Shown here piece after piece: positions 43,017 to 50,710 of a stretch of 64,000 nucleotides of DNA. Positions within the stretch are counted from its first letter, which is position 1. Every line of letters begins with the position of its first letter. The notes under the pieces were generated by a model. The model saw only the letters and a program-made list of their open reading frames with translations. It was not told where the DNA came from and ran no database searches. Origin of the DNA: Listeria monocytogenes. Its GTDB lineage: Bacteria > Bacillota > Bacilli > Lactobacillales > Listeriaceae. The position numbers and the translations under genes are program-made. The stretch covers positions 2,248,001-2,312,000 of the forward strand of contig NZ_CP168900.1 of assembly GCF_041765605.1 (NCBI RefSeq). The letters are read 5' to 3'.

Positions 43017-43796
43017 CTAAAACTCCTTTCGCCTTTGAGGAACAATGTATTTCCCTGTTTCCGCATCGCTCAAAACCTCCGCAACCACACCATAAGTTTC
43101 AGCAATTAGTTCCGTCGTTAATAATTCTCCTGGTTCTCCTTTTGCAACAACTTCCCCATTCTTCATCACAATCAGATGGTCGCTATAAGTCAGCGCTTGG
43201 TTTAAATCATGCAAAATCATTACAATCGTCAAGTTTTCTTCTTGATTTAACCGTTTCACCAATTCTAAAATTTCTAGTTGAAAATACATGTCCAAAAATG
43301 TTGTTGGTTCATCTAAAAGCAAAACTGGCGTATCCTGAACCAATGCTGTTGCTATAAAAACACGTTGCCGTTCTCCACCAGAAAGACTATCGACAAATTT
43401 CTCCGCTTTTTCAGTTAGCTCTGTTTGCACTAAAGCTCGCTCAACAGCCAAATCGTCCTCCTTTGTCCGCGTCATTCGCCAATTCTTATATGGAAGCCTA
43501 CCGAAATAGAGCAATTCCTTCACCGGTAACTCATTCGGAAGCACATTATTTTGATGAACAATCGCTACATTTTGCGCAAATTCTTTTGCTTTCCACTCAA
43601 AAATCGATTTTCCTTCTAGTAAAACATCACCAGAATCAGGCGAAAGGAGTCTAGCCAAAATTTCTAACAAAGTAGATTTACCACTACCATTTGGCCCAAC
43701 AATTGTATTGATTTTATTTTTCTGGATCGTAAATGAGACATTTTTTAAGGTAGAATCTGTTCCATTATAACTAAAATTAACGTCCCTTACTTCCAT
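43017..43796 (-). CDS. hupC: Haem ABC transporter ATPase
   Basis: 259 residues from the ATG at 43796 (AAGGGTGA site), overlapping the permease gene by 20 bp. Walker A is GPNGSGKSTLLEIL, the ABC signature LSGGERQRVFIA, Walker B PVLLLDEPTTFLD and the switch histidine ILHDLNQA: a FecE/BtuD-type ATPase for iron-siderophore or haem import. It energises HupG using haem delivered by the lipoprotein HupD. Assignment to haem follows from the NEAT proteins in the operon and published work on the Listeria hupDGC genes. Confidence 0.94.
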   Translation of the reverse strand: MEVRDVNFSYNGTDSTLKNVSFTIQKNKINTIVGPNGSGKSTLLEILARLLSPDSGDVLLEGKSIFEWKAKEFAQNVAIVHQNNVLPNELPVKELLYFGRLPYKNWRMTRTKEDDLAVERALVQTELTEKAEKFVDSLSGGERQRVFIATALVQDTPVLLLDEPTTFLDMYFQLEILELVKRLNQEENLTIVMILHDLNQALTYSDHLIVMKNGEVVAKGEPGELLTTELIAETYGVVAEVLSDAETGKYIVPQRRKEF

Positions 43797-44766
43797 AAAA
43801 ATCACCCTTTCGCATTAAAAAGATTAAGAATGGACCACCAATAATAAGCATAATCACAGATGCTGGGATTTCCATTTGCTGAAATAACGTTCTGCCTAGT
43901 GTATCCGCGAAAAGTAACAATAATGCCCCAAATAATATTGAAAACGGCACAAGTATTTGATAATTTCCGCCAACTAGTTTTCTGGCAATATGTGGTACAA
44001 GTAGACCAACAAACGCGATAACCCCAACTACCGCCGTGGTAATTGACGCAAGGAGAACAGCAATCAATGCCAACCAAATACGTGTCTTATTTACCGGCAC
44101 ACCAAAGCCTCTAGCCATCTTATTCTCAAGCCCCAACACATTGCACCATTTAGCAAGTAAAAGCGCGCAAATCAGCCCAATCATTACATATATCAATAAA
44201 GTTTCCACGTCGGACCATTTTTTCATTGCCAAACTTGCAGCACTACTGGCCGACTGACTAGAAACAAGCGCCACTTGCGAAGATAACGCATCACTCAGCC
44301 CTGTAAAAACCGCATTAATCGCAATCCCAATAATAATAAAACGAAGCGGATTAAAATCAGAACGATAACTAAACAAAAAGACTAGAAAACAAGCCAGTGC
44401 TCCCCCAATAAAAGAAAAAAGTGGCAACCAAAAATATAATTCCGGTAAAAATAAAATAATCACAAAACTAAAAAATTTCGCACCCGCAGAAATCCCAATC
44501 ACCCCAGCATCAGCAAGCGGATTCCGCATCACAGCTTGAAGTAACAACCCTGAAACCGATAGCGCCGCACCAGCTAGCAGGGCAATAATAATCCGCGGAA
44601 ATCGCAAATCAATCACGACATCCACCATCTCATTTCCGCCACTAAAAACTCCACTCAAAAAAGCTGGAATCGACATCGACAAACTTCCCGCCTGAACTGC
44701 CCACAAAATGGTCCCAATCAACAATACCAAAACCGCACCAAAAGAACTTTTTTGCTTAATTGTCAT
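43777..44766 (-). CDS. hupG: Haem ABC transporter permease
   Basis: 329 residues from the ATG at 44766, overlapping hupD by 11 bp. A FecCD/BtuC-type permease with about ten helices; family landmarks are LRFPRIIIALLAGAALSVSGLLLQAVMRNPLADAGVIGISAGA near the N-terminus and GVIAFVGLLVPHIARKLVG further on. It forms the membrane channel of the haem importer with HupC and HupD. Confidence 0.94.
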   Translation of the reverse strand: MTIKQKSSFGAVLVLLIGTILWAVQAGSLSMSIPAFLSGVFSGGNEMVDVVIDLRFPRIIIALLAGAALSVSGLLLQAVMRNPLADAGVIGISAGAKFFSFVIILFLPELYFWLPLFSFIGGALACFLVFLFSYRSDFNPLRFIIIGIAINAVFTGLSDALSSQVALVSSQSASSAASLAMKKWSDVETLLIYVMIGLICALLLAKWCNVLGLENKMARGFGVPVNKTRIWLALIAVLLASITTAVVGVIAFVGLLVPHIARKLVGGNYQILVPFSILFGALLLLFADTLGRTLFQQMEIPASVIMLIIGGPFLIFLMRKGDFYGSKGR

Positions 44767-45628
44767 AAAGCATCTTTTCCATTTCCTGTAGTGCTTCTGG
44801 TGCATTCAAACTCGCTGTCATACCAAATAAATTTTCGTCCAGATCATACACCCGGTTATTTTTCACCGCATCAAAATGCTTCCAGATATCATTTGTTTTA
44901 AATTCCTCGTCAAACATCTTAACCACTTCAGCAGGCATACCATGAGCTGCACGCAAAATAATATCAGGATTAGCACTTTGTAAGTATTCTGTATTAGAAG
45001 CTAAATATTCTACTTTTTGGTCCTTAATGACATTTTCTCCACCAGCAAGTTTGACCAAATCACCAATATACGCATGTTCCGTTACAACCAAGTAGCTGCC
45101 CGGAACCCCCATCAGAATAAGAACAGTTGGCTTTTTCTTTTTCGCCACGCTCGACTTCACCTTATCAATCTCATTCGTTAAATCACCATTTAATTTAGCT
45201 GCTTCTTCTTTTCGATCAAATTCTGCTCCAAGTTTTTTAATTTCTGTTTGCATCGAGGCAATACTCGTAAAGTCTAGAAAGTCCGCTTTTAAATCGGCCC
45301 CTTCAAACCCAGCCTTTAAGTCCGCTTCTAGCGTTTTCGTTGAAAGGACCATGTCTGGCTTCAACATCCGAATAATTTCCAAATCAGGCCCCATAGGCGA
45401 CCCAGTTTCCTTTACATCTGCATAACGCTCCGGAAGTTTTTTAGAACTAGTCGGAATTCCAACAAGAGACAAATCAAGTTTATCCATAATTTCCGTAATC
45501 GCTACCGTAGTCGCCACAATTTTTGGCTCCTTCTCCGATTTTTGTTCAGGCTTTTGAGCCGCCTCTTCCTTGCCGCAGCCAACTAAAAAAAGCAATAACA
45601 CTAAAGATATGACAGCCAATTTCCTCAT
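44756..45628 (-). CDS. hupD: Haem-binding lipoprotein of the Hup transporter
   Basis: 290 residues from the ATG at 45628 (GGGGG site). It has a lipoprotein signal (LAVISLVLLLFLVGCGKEE; lipobox LVGC, lipidated Cys about residue 18), then a class III periplasmic-binding-protein fold (FepB/BtuF type): KIVATTVAITEIMDKLDLSLVGIP, IIRMLKPDMVLS, and a helix backbone linking the lobes. It takes haem from the wall NEAT proteins and hands it to HupG. A stem-loop precedes it, separating it from hbp2. Confidence 0.93.
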   Translation of the reverse strand: MRKLAVISLVLLLFLVGCGKEEAAQKPEQKSEKEPKIVATTVAITEIMDKLDLSLVGIPTSSKKLPERYADVKETGSPMGPDLEIIRMLKPDMVLSTKTLEADLKAGFEGADLKADFLDFTSIASMQTEIKKLGAEFDRKEEAAKLNGDLTNEIDKVKSSVAKKKKPTVLILMGVPGSYLVVTEHAYIGDLVKLAGGENVIKDQKVEYLASNTEYLQSANPDIILRAAHGMPAEVVKMFDEEFKTNDIWKHFDAVKNNRVYDLDENLFGMTASLNAPEALQEMEKMLYDN

Positions 45629-45660
45629 TACTAATTCCCCCATTTATAAAATAAAATCGG

Positions 45661-45704
45661 TAAAGCGAGTTAAGCAAAGGAAACCCCCAACCTAACTCGC
45701 TTTT
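45661..45704 (-). terminator. Stem-loop between hbp2 and hupD
   Basis: AAGCGAGTTA pairs with TAACTCGCTT on the minus strand around a 20-base loop. The T run after it is poor (TTTACCG), so it is likely a partial terminator or mRNA-stabilising hairpin that lowers hupDGC-srtB relative to hbp1-hbp2. Confidence 0.6.
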
Positions 45705-45714
45705 AGTCGTTTTA

Positions 45715-47424
45715 TTAACTCAATCTTTTACGTTTTAATCGATAAGCTAAATAAAGGAAAGAAGCTCCAAATAACGTAACGTACCATGCCATACTTGATG
45801 AATCATTCGTTTTCGCATTTTTTTCTGTACTGCTTGCCGTTTTTTGAACAGAATTTGTGTCATCAAAATCAGGTTTTGCCAATTTTGGCCCAGCATTATT
45901 GTTATTCGCTACATTACCAGTATTTAAAATATCCTTTTTCACCGGTTCTTTTAACGTTACATCTTTCCCGGTAATATCTTTAATTGTTGCTGCATTAAGT
46001 TTTACTTGAACCGTATACTCATGGTCGTAAGAGAAGCCTGGCATATCTTCAATTAAAACATGTGTTTTCACATCTGTATTAGCCGTGCCATCTTTCACAG
46101 GATACTTGACGGTTCTCGTATTTTTGTTGATATCTCCGGAAACAACTTCCATATCTTTCCAAACACCATTTGCTTTATACTGGAAAGTTTTAATCCAACT
46201 ACTATTTGTTAAAGTTAAATAAACATAAGGTTGGTTATTTTCTACTTTGATTAAAGCCGGCTTCATCACATAGCTTTCCATCATAGAAGTTTCCGTTGTT
46301 CCGTCTTTAAATACATCAAAATCAATGGAGTACGTATGGTTATTCAGTAAATTTTTAGGATCAACTACTGCCGGTTTACTTGGTGTTGTTGGCGGCGTAG
46401 TCACTGGTGGATTTGTTGTACCTGGATCTGGTTTTGTTACTGGTGGTTTTGTTTCCCCTGGATCTACTACAGGAGGCGTCTCATCACTACCAGGGTACGA
46501 ACTAGCCGCAGTTGCTTTCGTTGTATCAAACACATAACGGAAGTCTGCTTGTCCTTTGTATACAGAACCATTGAACGGCGCTTCATAATTAACATGAGCC
46601 GCAAGTGGTTGATTTAAATCTTCCACTTCAAATTCCACAATACGCGTGTTTGCATCTTTATCTTCAGAAACTACTTTGACATCTTGCAAAGCTCCAGCAA
46701 GATTCGTTTTTAAAGCTGTTACTGTTTTATTATCATTTACTGTCATTGCAACAGTTTTCTTTCCATTTTTCACTTTCAGCCAAGCAGGATTATTAAAATA
46801 ATTTTGCATGCTTGAGTTGCTATCATCATTTGCTTTTTTCGCTACAAAAGGAATCGTGTAAATTCCATCCGAAAGAGTCACAGGTGTTGTAACAGCCGGT
46901 TCTGAAATAACTTTGAAAGTACTTGGATCAATGGTTAAATCCACTTGATACCAGTGATCATAACTAATTGCATCTACTTTAATATGCATATAAGAGAAAA
47001 TAACATCATCTAAAGAACTAAGCTTGAATTTCTCTACACGCGTATCTTTCGCTGCGTCTGTGCTCACTGTTTGAACATCTTCATAACGATCTTGATAAAC
47101 ATCCGCTTGTGCTGGCTTTTCTGGACGAGCCCCATTTTTTGAAACCGCCATTGTTTGCCACCAAGTACTATTTGTAATTGTTAAGTACATATAAGGTTGA
47201 CCATTTTCCACTTTAATCGTTGCTGTATGGTCAATATATTTATCTGCCTCTGAAGATTCTTTCGTTGTTTTCCCTGTATTATCTTTATAAAAATTCACTT
47301 GAACTTGGTATTCCCCGCCATCTTTCAGACGAGAATCAGCCGCACTAGCAAAACCAGGTATCAATTGAAAAATAAGTGTCAAAGCCAAGAAAGCTACTAA
47401 ACCTTTTTTCCATAATTTCTTCAT
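45715..47424 (-). CDS. hbp2: Haemoglobin/haem-binding NEAT surface protein Hbp2 (SvpA)
   Basis: 569 residues from the second of two adjacent ATGs, which has the better distance to AAAGGGGG and gives the length I recall for SvpA. It has a signal peptide (1-31), then three NEAT domains (about 33-150, 190-305 and 365-490). NEAT1 (YDHWY) and NEAT3 (YDHEY) show the YxxxY haem-iron motif; NEAT2 does not. A Pro/Thr-rich linker lies before NEAT3. The C-terminus has the SrtB signal NAKTN, a hydrophobic helix and RLKRKR. It binds haem and haemoglobin at the wall or after release. It lies nine bases after hbp1. Confidence 0.95.
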   Translation of the reverse strand: MKKLWKKGLVAFLALTLIFQLIPGFASAADSRLKDGGEYQVQVNFYKDNTGKTTKESSEADKYIDHTATIKVENGQPYMYLTITNSTWWQTMAVSKNGARPEKPAQADVYQDRYEDVQTVSTDAAKDTRVEKFKLSSLDDVIFSYMHIKVDAISYDHWYQVDLTIDPSTFKVISEPAVTTPVTLSDGIYTIPFVAKKANDDSNSSMQNYFNNPAWLKVKNGKKTVAMTVNDNKTVTALKTNLAGALQDVKVVSEDKDANTRIVEFEVEDLNQPLAAHVNYEAPFNGSVYKGQADFRYVFDTTKATAASSYPGSDETPPVVDPGETKPPVTKPDPGTTNPPVTTPPTTPSKPAVVDPKNLLNNHTYSIDFDVFKDGTTETSMMESYVMKPALIKVENNQPYVYLTLTNSSWIKTFQYKANGVWKDMEVVSGDINKNTRTVKYPVKDGTANTDVKTHVLIEDMPGFSYDHEYTVQVKLNAATIKDITGKDVTLKEPVKKDILNTGNVANNNNAGPKLAKPDFDDTNSVQKTASSTEKNAKTNDSSSMAWYVTLFGASFLYLAYRLKRKRLS

Positions 47425-47436
47425 CATAATCCCCCT

Positions 47437-48063
47437 TTATTTAAAAATCGCACGTCTTTTAAGTAAAACTAACCCTGTCCCTGCTGCAACAAAAATAATT
47501 CCATATAAAAACATTTGGCTAGAATCACTAGACTTCGGATTTGCTACTTTATTACTTGAGTCACTTTTTGTCGCTGGTGTTGCTGTATTGTTGTTATCAG
47601 AAGACTTTACCGCTCCAGCTAATGCTTTAGCAGAACCTTCATCAAAACGTAACTTGATTTGATACTCATGATGATAATTTAAACCGTCATCATCAATATC
47701 TACTTTGATTTTTGCATTAACAGGACTACTTAACGTCGAAACTGGAAACGACACTTTTCGAGTATCATTCGCTGTATTTTTCGAAGTCACGCTAACCGCA
47801 CTACCTTCGACCCATAAACCAGTAATCCACTTACTATGGTTCACTTGCAAGCTAACAGTAGATTTACCTCCATTTACAGTTACCGTTGCAGGTTTATCAA
47901 AATAGTCATTCGCCATAGATACGGAATCACTATCCCCTTGTAGTACCGTATAATCAACCGAATAGGTGCCATCCTTAAGAGCAGCTTGTGCCGTTAATCC
48001 CGTAGAAAGAAACGAAAAACTGAATAAGGCAATAAAAGCAGCCAAAACTAAAATTCTCTTCAT
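47437..48063 (-). CDS. hbp1: NEAT-domain haem-binding wall protein Hbp1 (SvpB)
   Basis: 208 residues. It has a signal peptide (RILVLAAFIALFSFSFLS, cleavage near AQA), one NEAT domain (about 30-150) with the haem tyrosine motif YHHEY, an Asn/Ser-rich linker, the sortase B signal NPKSS, a hydrophobic helix and a basic RRAIFK end. It takes haem at the peptidoglycan layer and passes it inward to HupD. It is the first gene of the operon, read from a Fur-controlled promoter; GAAGGGAGA is its ribosome site. Confidence 0.94.
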   Translation of the reverse strand: MKRILVLAAFIALFSFSFLSTGLTAQAALKDGTYSVDYTVLQGDSDSVSMANDYFDKPATVTVNGGKSTVSLQVNHSKWITGLWVEGSAVSVTSKNTANDTRKVSFPVSTLSSPVNAKIKVDIDDDGLNYHHEYQIKLRFDEGSAKALAGAVKSSDNNNTATPATKSDSSNKVANPKSSDSSQMFLYGIIFVAAGTGLVLLKRRAIFK

Positions 48064-48100
48064 ACTTAAATCTCCCTTCTTTAATAAAAACTACTATTTA

Positions 48101-48129
48101 TAAAAAACCCCCACTAACAAAAGTGGAGT
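48101..48129 (-). terminator. Intrinsic terminator in the hbp1 leader
   Basis: On the minus strand CUCCACU pairs with AGUGGGG (one wobble) around UUUGUU, followed by six U. It lies about 40 bp before hbp1 and about 30-50 bp after the expected start of transcription. Confidence 0.78.
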
Positions 48130-48161
48130 AAAAGTTTATGTAAAAGGATACGTTAATTATC

Positions 48162-48191
48162 ATTTTAATTGATAATGATTATCATTGTCAA
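48162..48191 (-). promoter_or_regulatory. Fur-box promoter of the haem-uptake locus
   Basis: A 19-bp Fur box, GATAATGATTATCATTGTC (48171-48189), matches the consensus at all but one or two positions and lies inside the promoter TTGACA-18-TAAAAT (minus strand). A second overlapping inverted repeat, ATTATCA-N7-TGATAAT, spans 48156-48176. It represses hbp1-hbp2-hupDGC-srtB when iron is ample. Confidence 0.93.
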
Positions 48192-48223
48192 CAACAGATT
48201 GTTTTTTCACAAATTAAAAACGC

Positions 48224-48258
48224 AAAAAAACCATGAATAGCAACATCTATCCATGGTT
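48224..48258 (-). terminator. Intrinsic terminator of the 86-residue gene
   Basis: AACCATG-ATAG pairs with CTAT-CATGGTT around CAACAT, with seven T residues after it on the minus strand. Confidence 0.88.
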
Positions 48259-48273
48259 AATAATTATTTCCTT

Positions 48274-48534
48274 TTACTCTTCTATTTGAGAAAAGCGATC
48301 ATATAGTAATTCCCCTTTTAAAGTTAACGTGTATCGTTTTTCTGCAATATTATTATTTCTTGTTAAAAAGCCATTCTCTTCCAACCAATAAAGCGTTAGT
48401 AGCACTTCATTTTTTGTATAGTCCCGCAGATTTCCAAAATCAATCACTTCAAGTGACATATCATTAATCTTCGTATCTACACTTCTCGCAAAAAGGAGTA
48501 CTTCTCGTAGTAATTTTTCATCTTCAAATTCCAT
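48274..48534 (-). CDS. Small winged-helix-like protein of unknown function
   Basis: 86 residues, acidic at the start (MEFEDEKLLREVLLFARSVD) with a pattern that resembles a small winged helix: NEVLLTLYWLEENGFLTRNN (recognition helix and turn) followed by a beta wing (KRYTLTLKGELLYDRF). No named family is recognised. AAAGGAGGA precedes the start. It lies between the Fur-controlled haem locus and pepF with its own terminator. A promoter and another terminator hairpin lie upstream. A transcriptional regulator is possible, but nothing shows its target. Confidence 0.72.
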   Translation of the reverse strand: MEFEDEKLLREVLLFARSVDTKINDMSLEVIDFGNLRDYTKNEVLLTLYWLEENGFLTRNNNIAEKRYTLTLKGELLYDRFSQIEE

Positions 48535-48576
48535 CTTTAATCCTCCTTTAATTCTGAGTTAGTATCTTAATAACGT

Positions 48577-48720
48577 AAAAAGCCGTAGCAAAATGCCACG
48601 GCTTCTTACAGCGCAATCAAAAGGAGAAATTCACACAATCAAATAAAGGGGGTATTTGTTTGTGATTTATTTCACGGTTATAATATACCATATAAACGCT
48701 TATAATTCAATAGTTCACAT
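48577..48720 (-). ncRNA. Candidate CU-rich small RNA or attenuated leader
   Basis: On the minus strand a good promoter, TTGAAT-17-TATATT (about 48682-48710), is followed by about 100 bases with C/U-rich patches (CCCCCUUUAUUU and UUUCUCCUUUUG). A hairpin then follows: AAGCCGUGGC paired with GCUACGGCUU (one mismatch), then UUUUAC (48577-48604). It could be a free regulatory RNA pairing with AG-rich ribosome sites, or a leader that attenuates the 86-residue gene 43 bp further on. No expression data were available. Confidence 0.45.
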
Positions 48721-48771
48721 ACCTATTTTTATTTGTCTATTCTATGAATATTGGCATCACTTAAACATACG

Positions 48772-48813
48772 AAAAAAAAGACTCGCAGCCATTATCGCTA
48801 CGATGTCTTTTTT
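48772..48813 (-). terminator. Intrinsic terminator of pepF
   Basis: On the minus strand AAAAGAC and CG-AGC pair with GCT-CG and GTCTTTT, followed by a long T run. Confidence 0.82.
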
Positions 48814-48832
48814 TAGCAAATTTCACAATGTA

Positions 48833-50638
48833 TTATTTAACTAATTTTTCTAGTTCGTCTAATCTTTGTTCAAATACTTTTAGTGCATCATCCACCGGAT
48901 TAGGAGTTGCCATATCAACTCCTGCTTTTTTCAACACATCGATAGGGTAATCCGAACTTCCCGCTTTCAAGAAATCAATATAGGCAGTTACCGCTTCTTG
49001 GCCTTCTGTTAAAATCTTCGCACTTAATGCAGATGCTGCAGAAAAACCAGTCGCATATTGGAACACATAATAATTCATATAAAAATGCGGAATACGAGAC
49101 CATTCATAACCAATTTCAGCATCATAAACCATCGCTTCTCCGTAATATTTCTTATTAATATCAAAATATGTTTCTGTTAAGAAATCCGCAGTCAGCGCCA
49201 CACCTTGTTGATCGGCTTGATGAATTGCATGCTCAAATTCAGCAAATTGCGTTTGGCGGAATACAGTCCCTTTGAATCCATCCAAATAGTGATTCAACAA
49301 ATAAGCACGTACCTTAGGATCCTCATATTTCTTAAGCAGATAATCAGTCAACAGATTTTCATTGGTCGTAGAAGCAACTTCTGCCAAGAAAATCGAATAA
49401 TCGCCGTAAACAAAAGGTTGATTTTTTCTTGTATAATAACTATGCACACTATGCCCTAATTCGTGCGCAAGTGTATAAACATTATTAATATTATCTTGCC
49501 AATTGAGTAAAATATAAGGATTCGTACTATATGAACCAGATGAATAGGCTCCACTACGTTTCCCTTTATTCTCCATAACATCAATCCAACGACTATCAAA
49601 TGCTTCTTTTAAAATTGCTTGATATTCATCACCAAGCGGTTTAAGCGCTTCAAGCACAAGTTCTTTCGCTTCTTCATAAGTAAACTCCAAATTAACATCA
49701 TCAGAAAGTGGCGTATAAAGATCATACATATGCAATTCCTCTAAGCCAAGTAATTCTTTACGCAACTTCACATAACGATGAAGCAAATCTGCATTCGCAT
49801 TTACTGATTTTAGCAACGAATCATATACTGTTTCAGGAATATGGTTCCCAGAAAGAGCCGCTTCACGAGCTGACGTGTAGCCACGAGTAGAGGCATAAAA
49901 ATTAGACTTCTTCACTTGTCCATTTAAAGTAGATGCTAAGGTGTTTTTTAGGCCTTCATACACAGAATACACACCAAGAAACGCTTCACGACGAACACGT
50001 GGATCATTGCTTTCCAACAATTTCCCGAAACGACCATGAGTAATTTCGATATCTTCCCCGTTCTCATCTTTAATAGTTGGGAACTTCATATCTGCATTAT
50101 TCAAGGTATTAAAAGTATTAGACGAACTTCCAAGCACTTCACCTGCGTTAGCTAGTAAAGCCTCCTCCTTCTCACTTAAAATATACGGTCGGCTTAAATT
50201 TAATTCTTCTAGTAAATGCGCATATAATTGTAAATCTTTGTTCTCATTCAAAAATTGTTTTAAAACACTTTCGTCCATAGCTAAAATTTCCGGATCATAA
50301 TAAGACAGTGCAGACATTAGCTTTGTAACTAGGCTTCCTGCGCGACTATGTAAACCTTGATATTTCGCATTAGCTGTATCTTGGTCCATTTTCAAATGCG
50401 CATATACATATAAGTTACTAATTAAATCATATGCATTATCTCGAAATTGAAGTGCTTCATATAGTGTCTGGCTGCTTTCCGATAAACGCCCTTTAAATTG
50501 CTCGCTTTCTTCTGTGATTTTTTGCAAATCTGTAAAGGCTTGTTCCCAAGCTTCATCATTTGGATAAATCGTAGTTAAATCCCAAGTTAGATTTTCTGGT
50601 ACTTCTTCTCTTAAAGGTAATGCATTTGTTTTACTCAA
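48833..50638 (-). CDS. pepF: Oligoendopeptidase F (M3B metallopeptidase)
   Basis: 601 residues from a TTG at 50638 with GGGGG eight bases upstream; the frame reaches five codons further but without a site. The zinc motif is VYTLAHELGHSVHSYY (HELGH) at about residue 385, and the third ligand Glu lies in LAEVASTTNENLLTDY. It is a cytoplasmic peptidase for oligopeptides of roughly 7-17 residues, fitting the nearby opp importer and the mecA/spx proteolysis genes. In Bacillus, pepF-like genes also lie next to coiA, as here. It probably shares a transcript with coiA, 72 bp upstream. Confidence 0.94.
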   Translation of the reverse strand: MSKTNALPLREEVPENLTWDLTTIYPNDEAWEQAFTDLQKITEESEQFKGRLSESSQTLYEALQFRDNAYDLISNLYVYAHLKMDQDTANAKYQGLHSRAGSLVTKLMSALSYYDPEILAMDESVLKQFLNENKDLQLYAHLLEELNLSRPYILSEKEEALLANAGEVLGSSSNTFNTLNNADMKFPTIKDENGEDIEITHGRFGKLLESNDPRVRREAFLGVYSVYEGLKNTLASTLNGQVKKSNFYASTRGYTSAREAALSGNHIPETVYDSLLKSVNANADLLHRYVKLRKELLGLEELHMYDLYTPLSDDVNLEFTYEEAKELVLEALKPLGDEYQAILKEAFDSRWIDVMENKGKRSGAYSSGSYSTNPYILLNWQDNINNVYTLAHELGHSVHSYYTRKNQPFVYGDYSIFLAEVASTTNENLLTDYLLKKYEDPKVRAYLLNHYLDGFKGTVFRQTQFAEFEHAIHQADQQGVALTADFLTETYFDINKKYYGEAMVYDAEIGYEWSRIPHFYMNYYVFQYATGFSAASALSAKILTEGQEAVTAYIDFLKAGSSDYPIDVLKKAGVDMATPNPVDDALKVFEQRLDELEKLVK

Positions 50639-50710
50639 TATTAAAACCCCCAACCATAGTCATTTTGTTTTTATTATGAGCCAAAATAACTAAAAAAGCA
50701 AAACAGATGA

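Noticed and set aside
48656-48844. A plus-strand frame of about 60 residues with a GGGGG ribosome-like site, resembling a small hydrophobic toxin
   Set aside because: It reads backwards through a minus-strand promoter and through the pepF terminator, and its C-terminus is simply the translated terminator stem. A real microprotein cannot be fully excluded.
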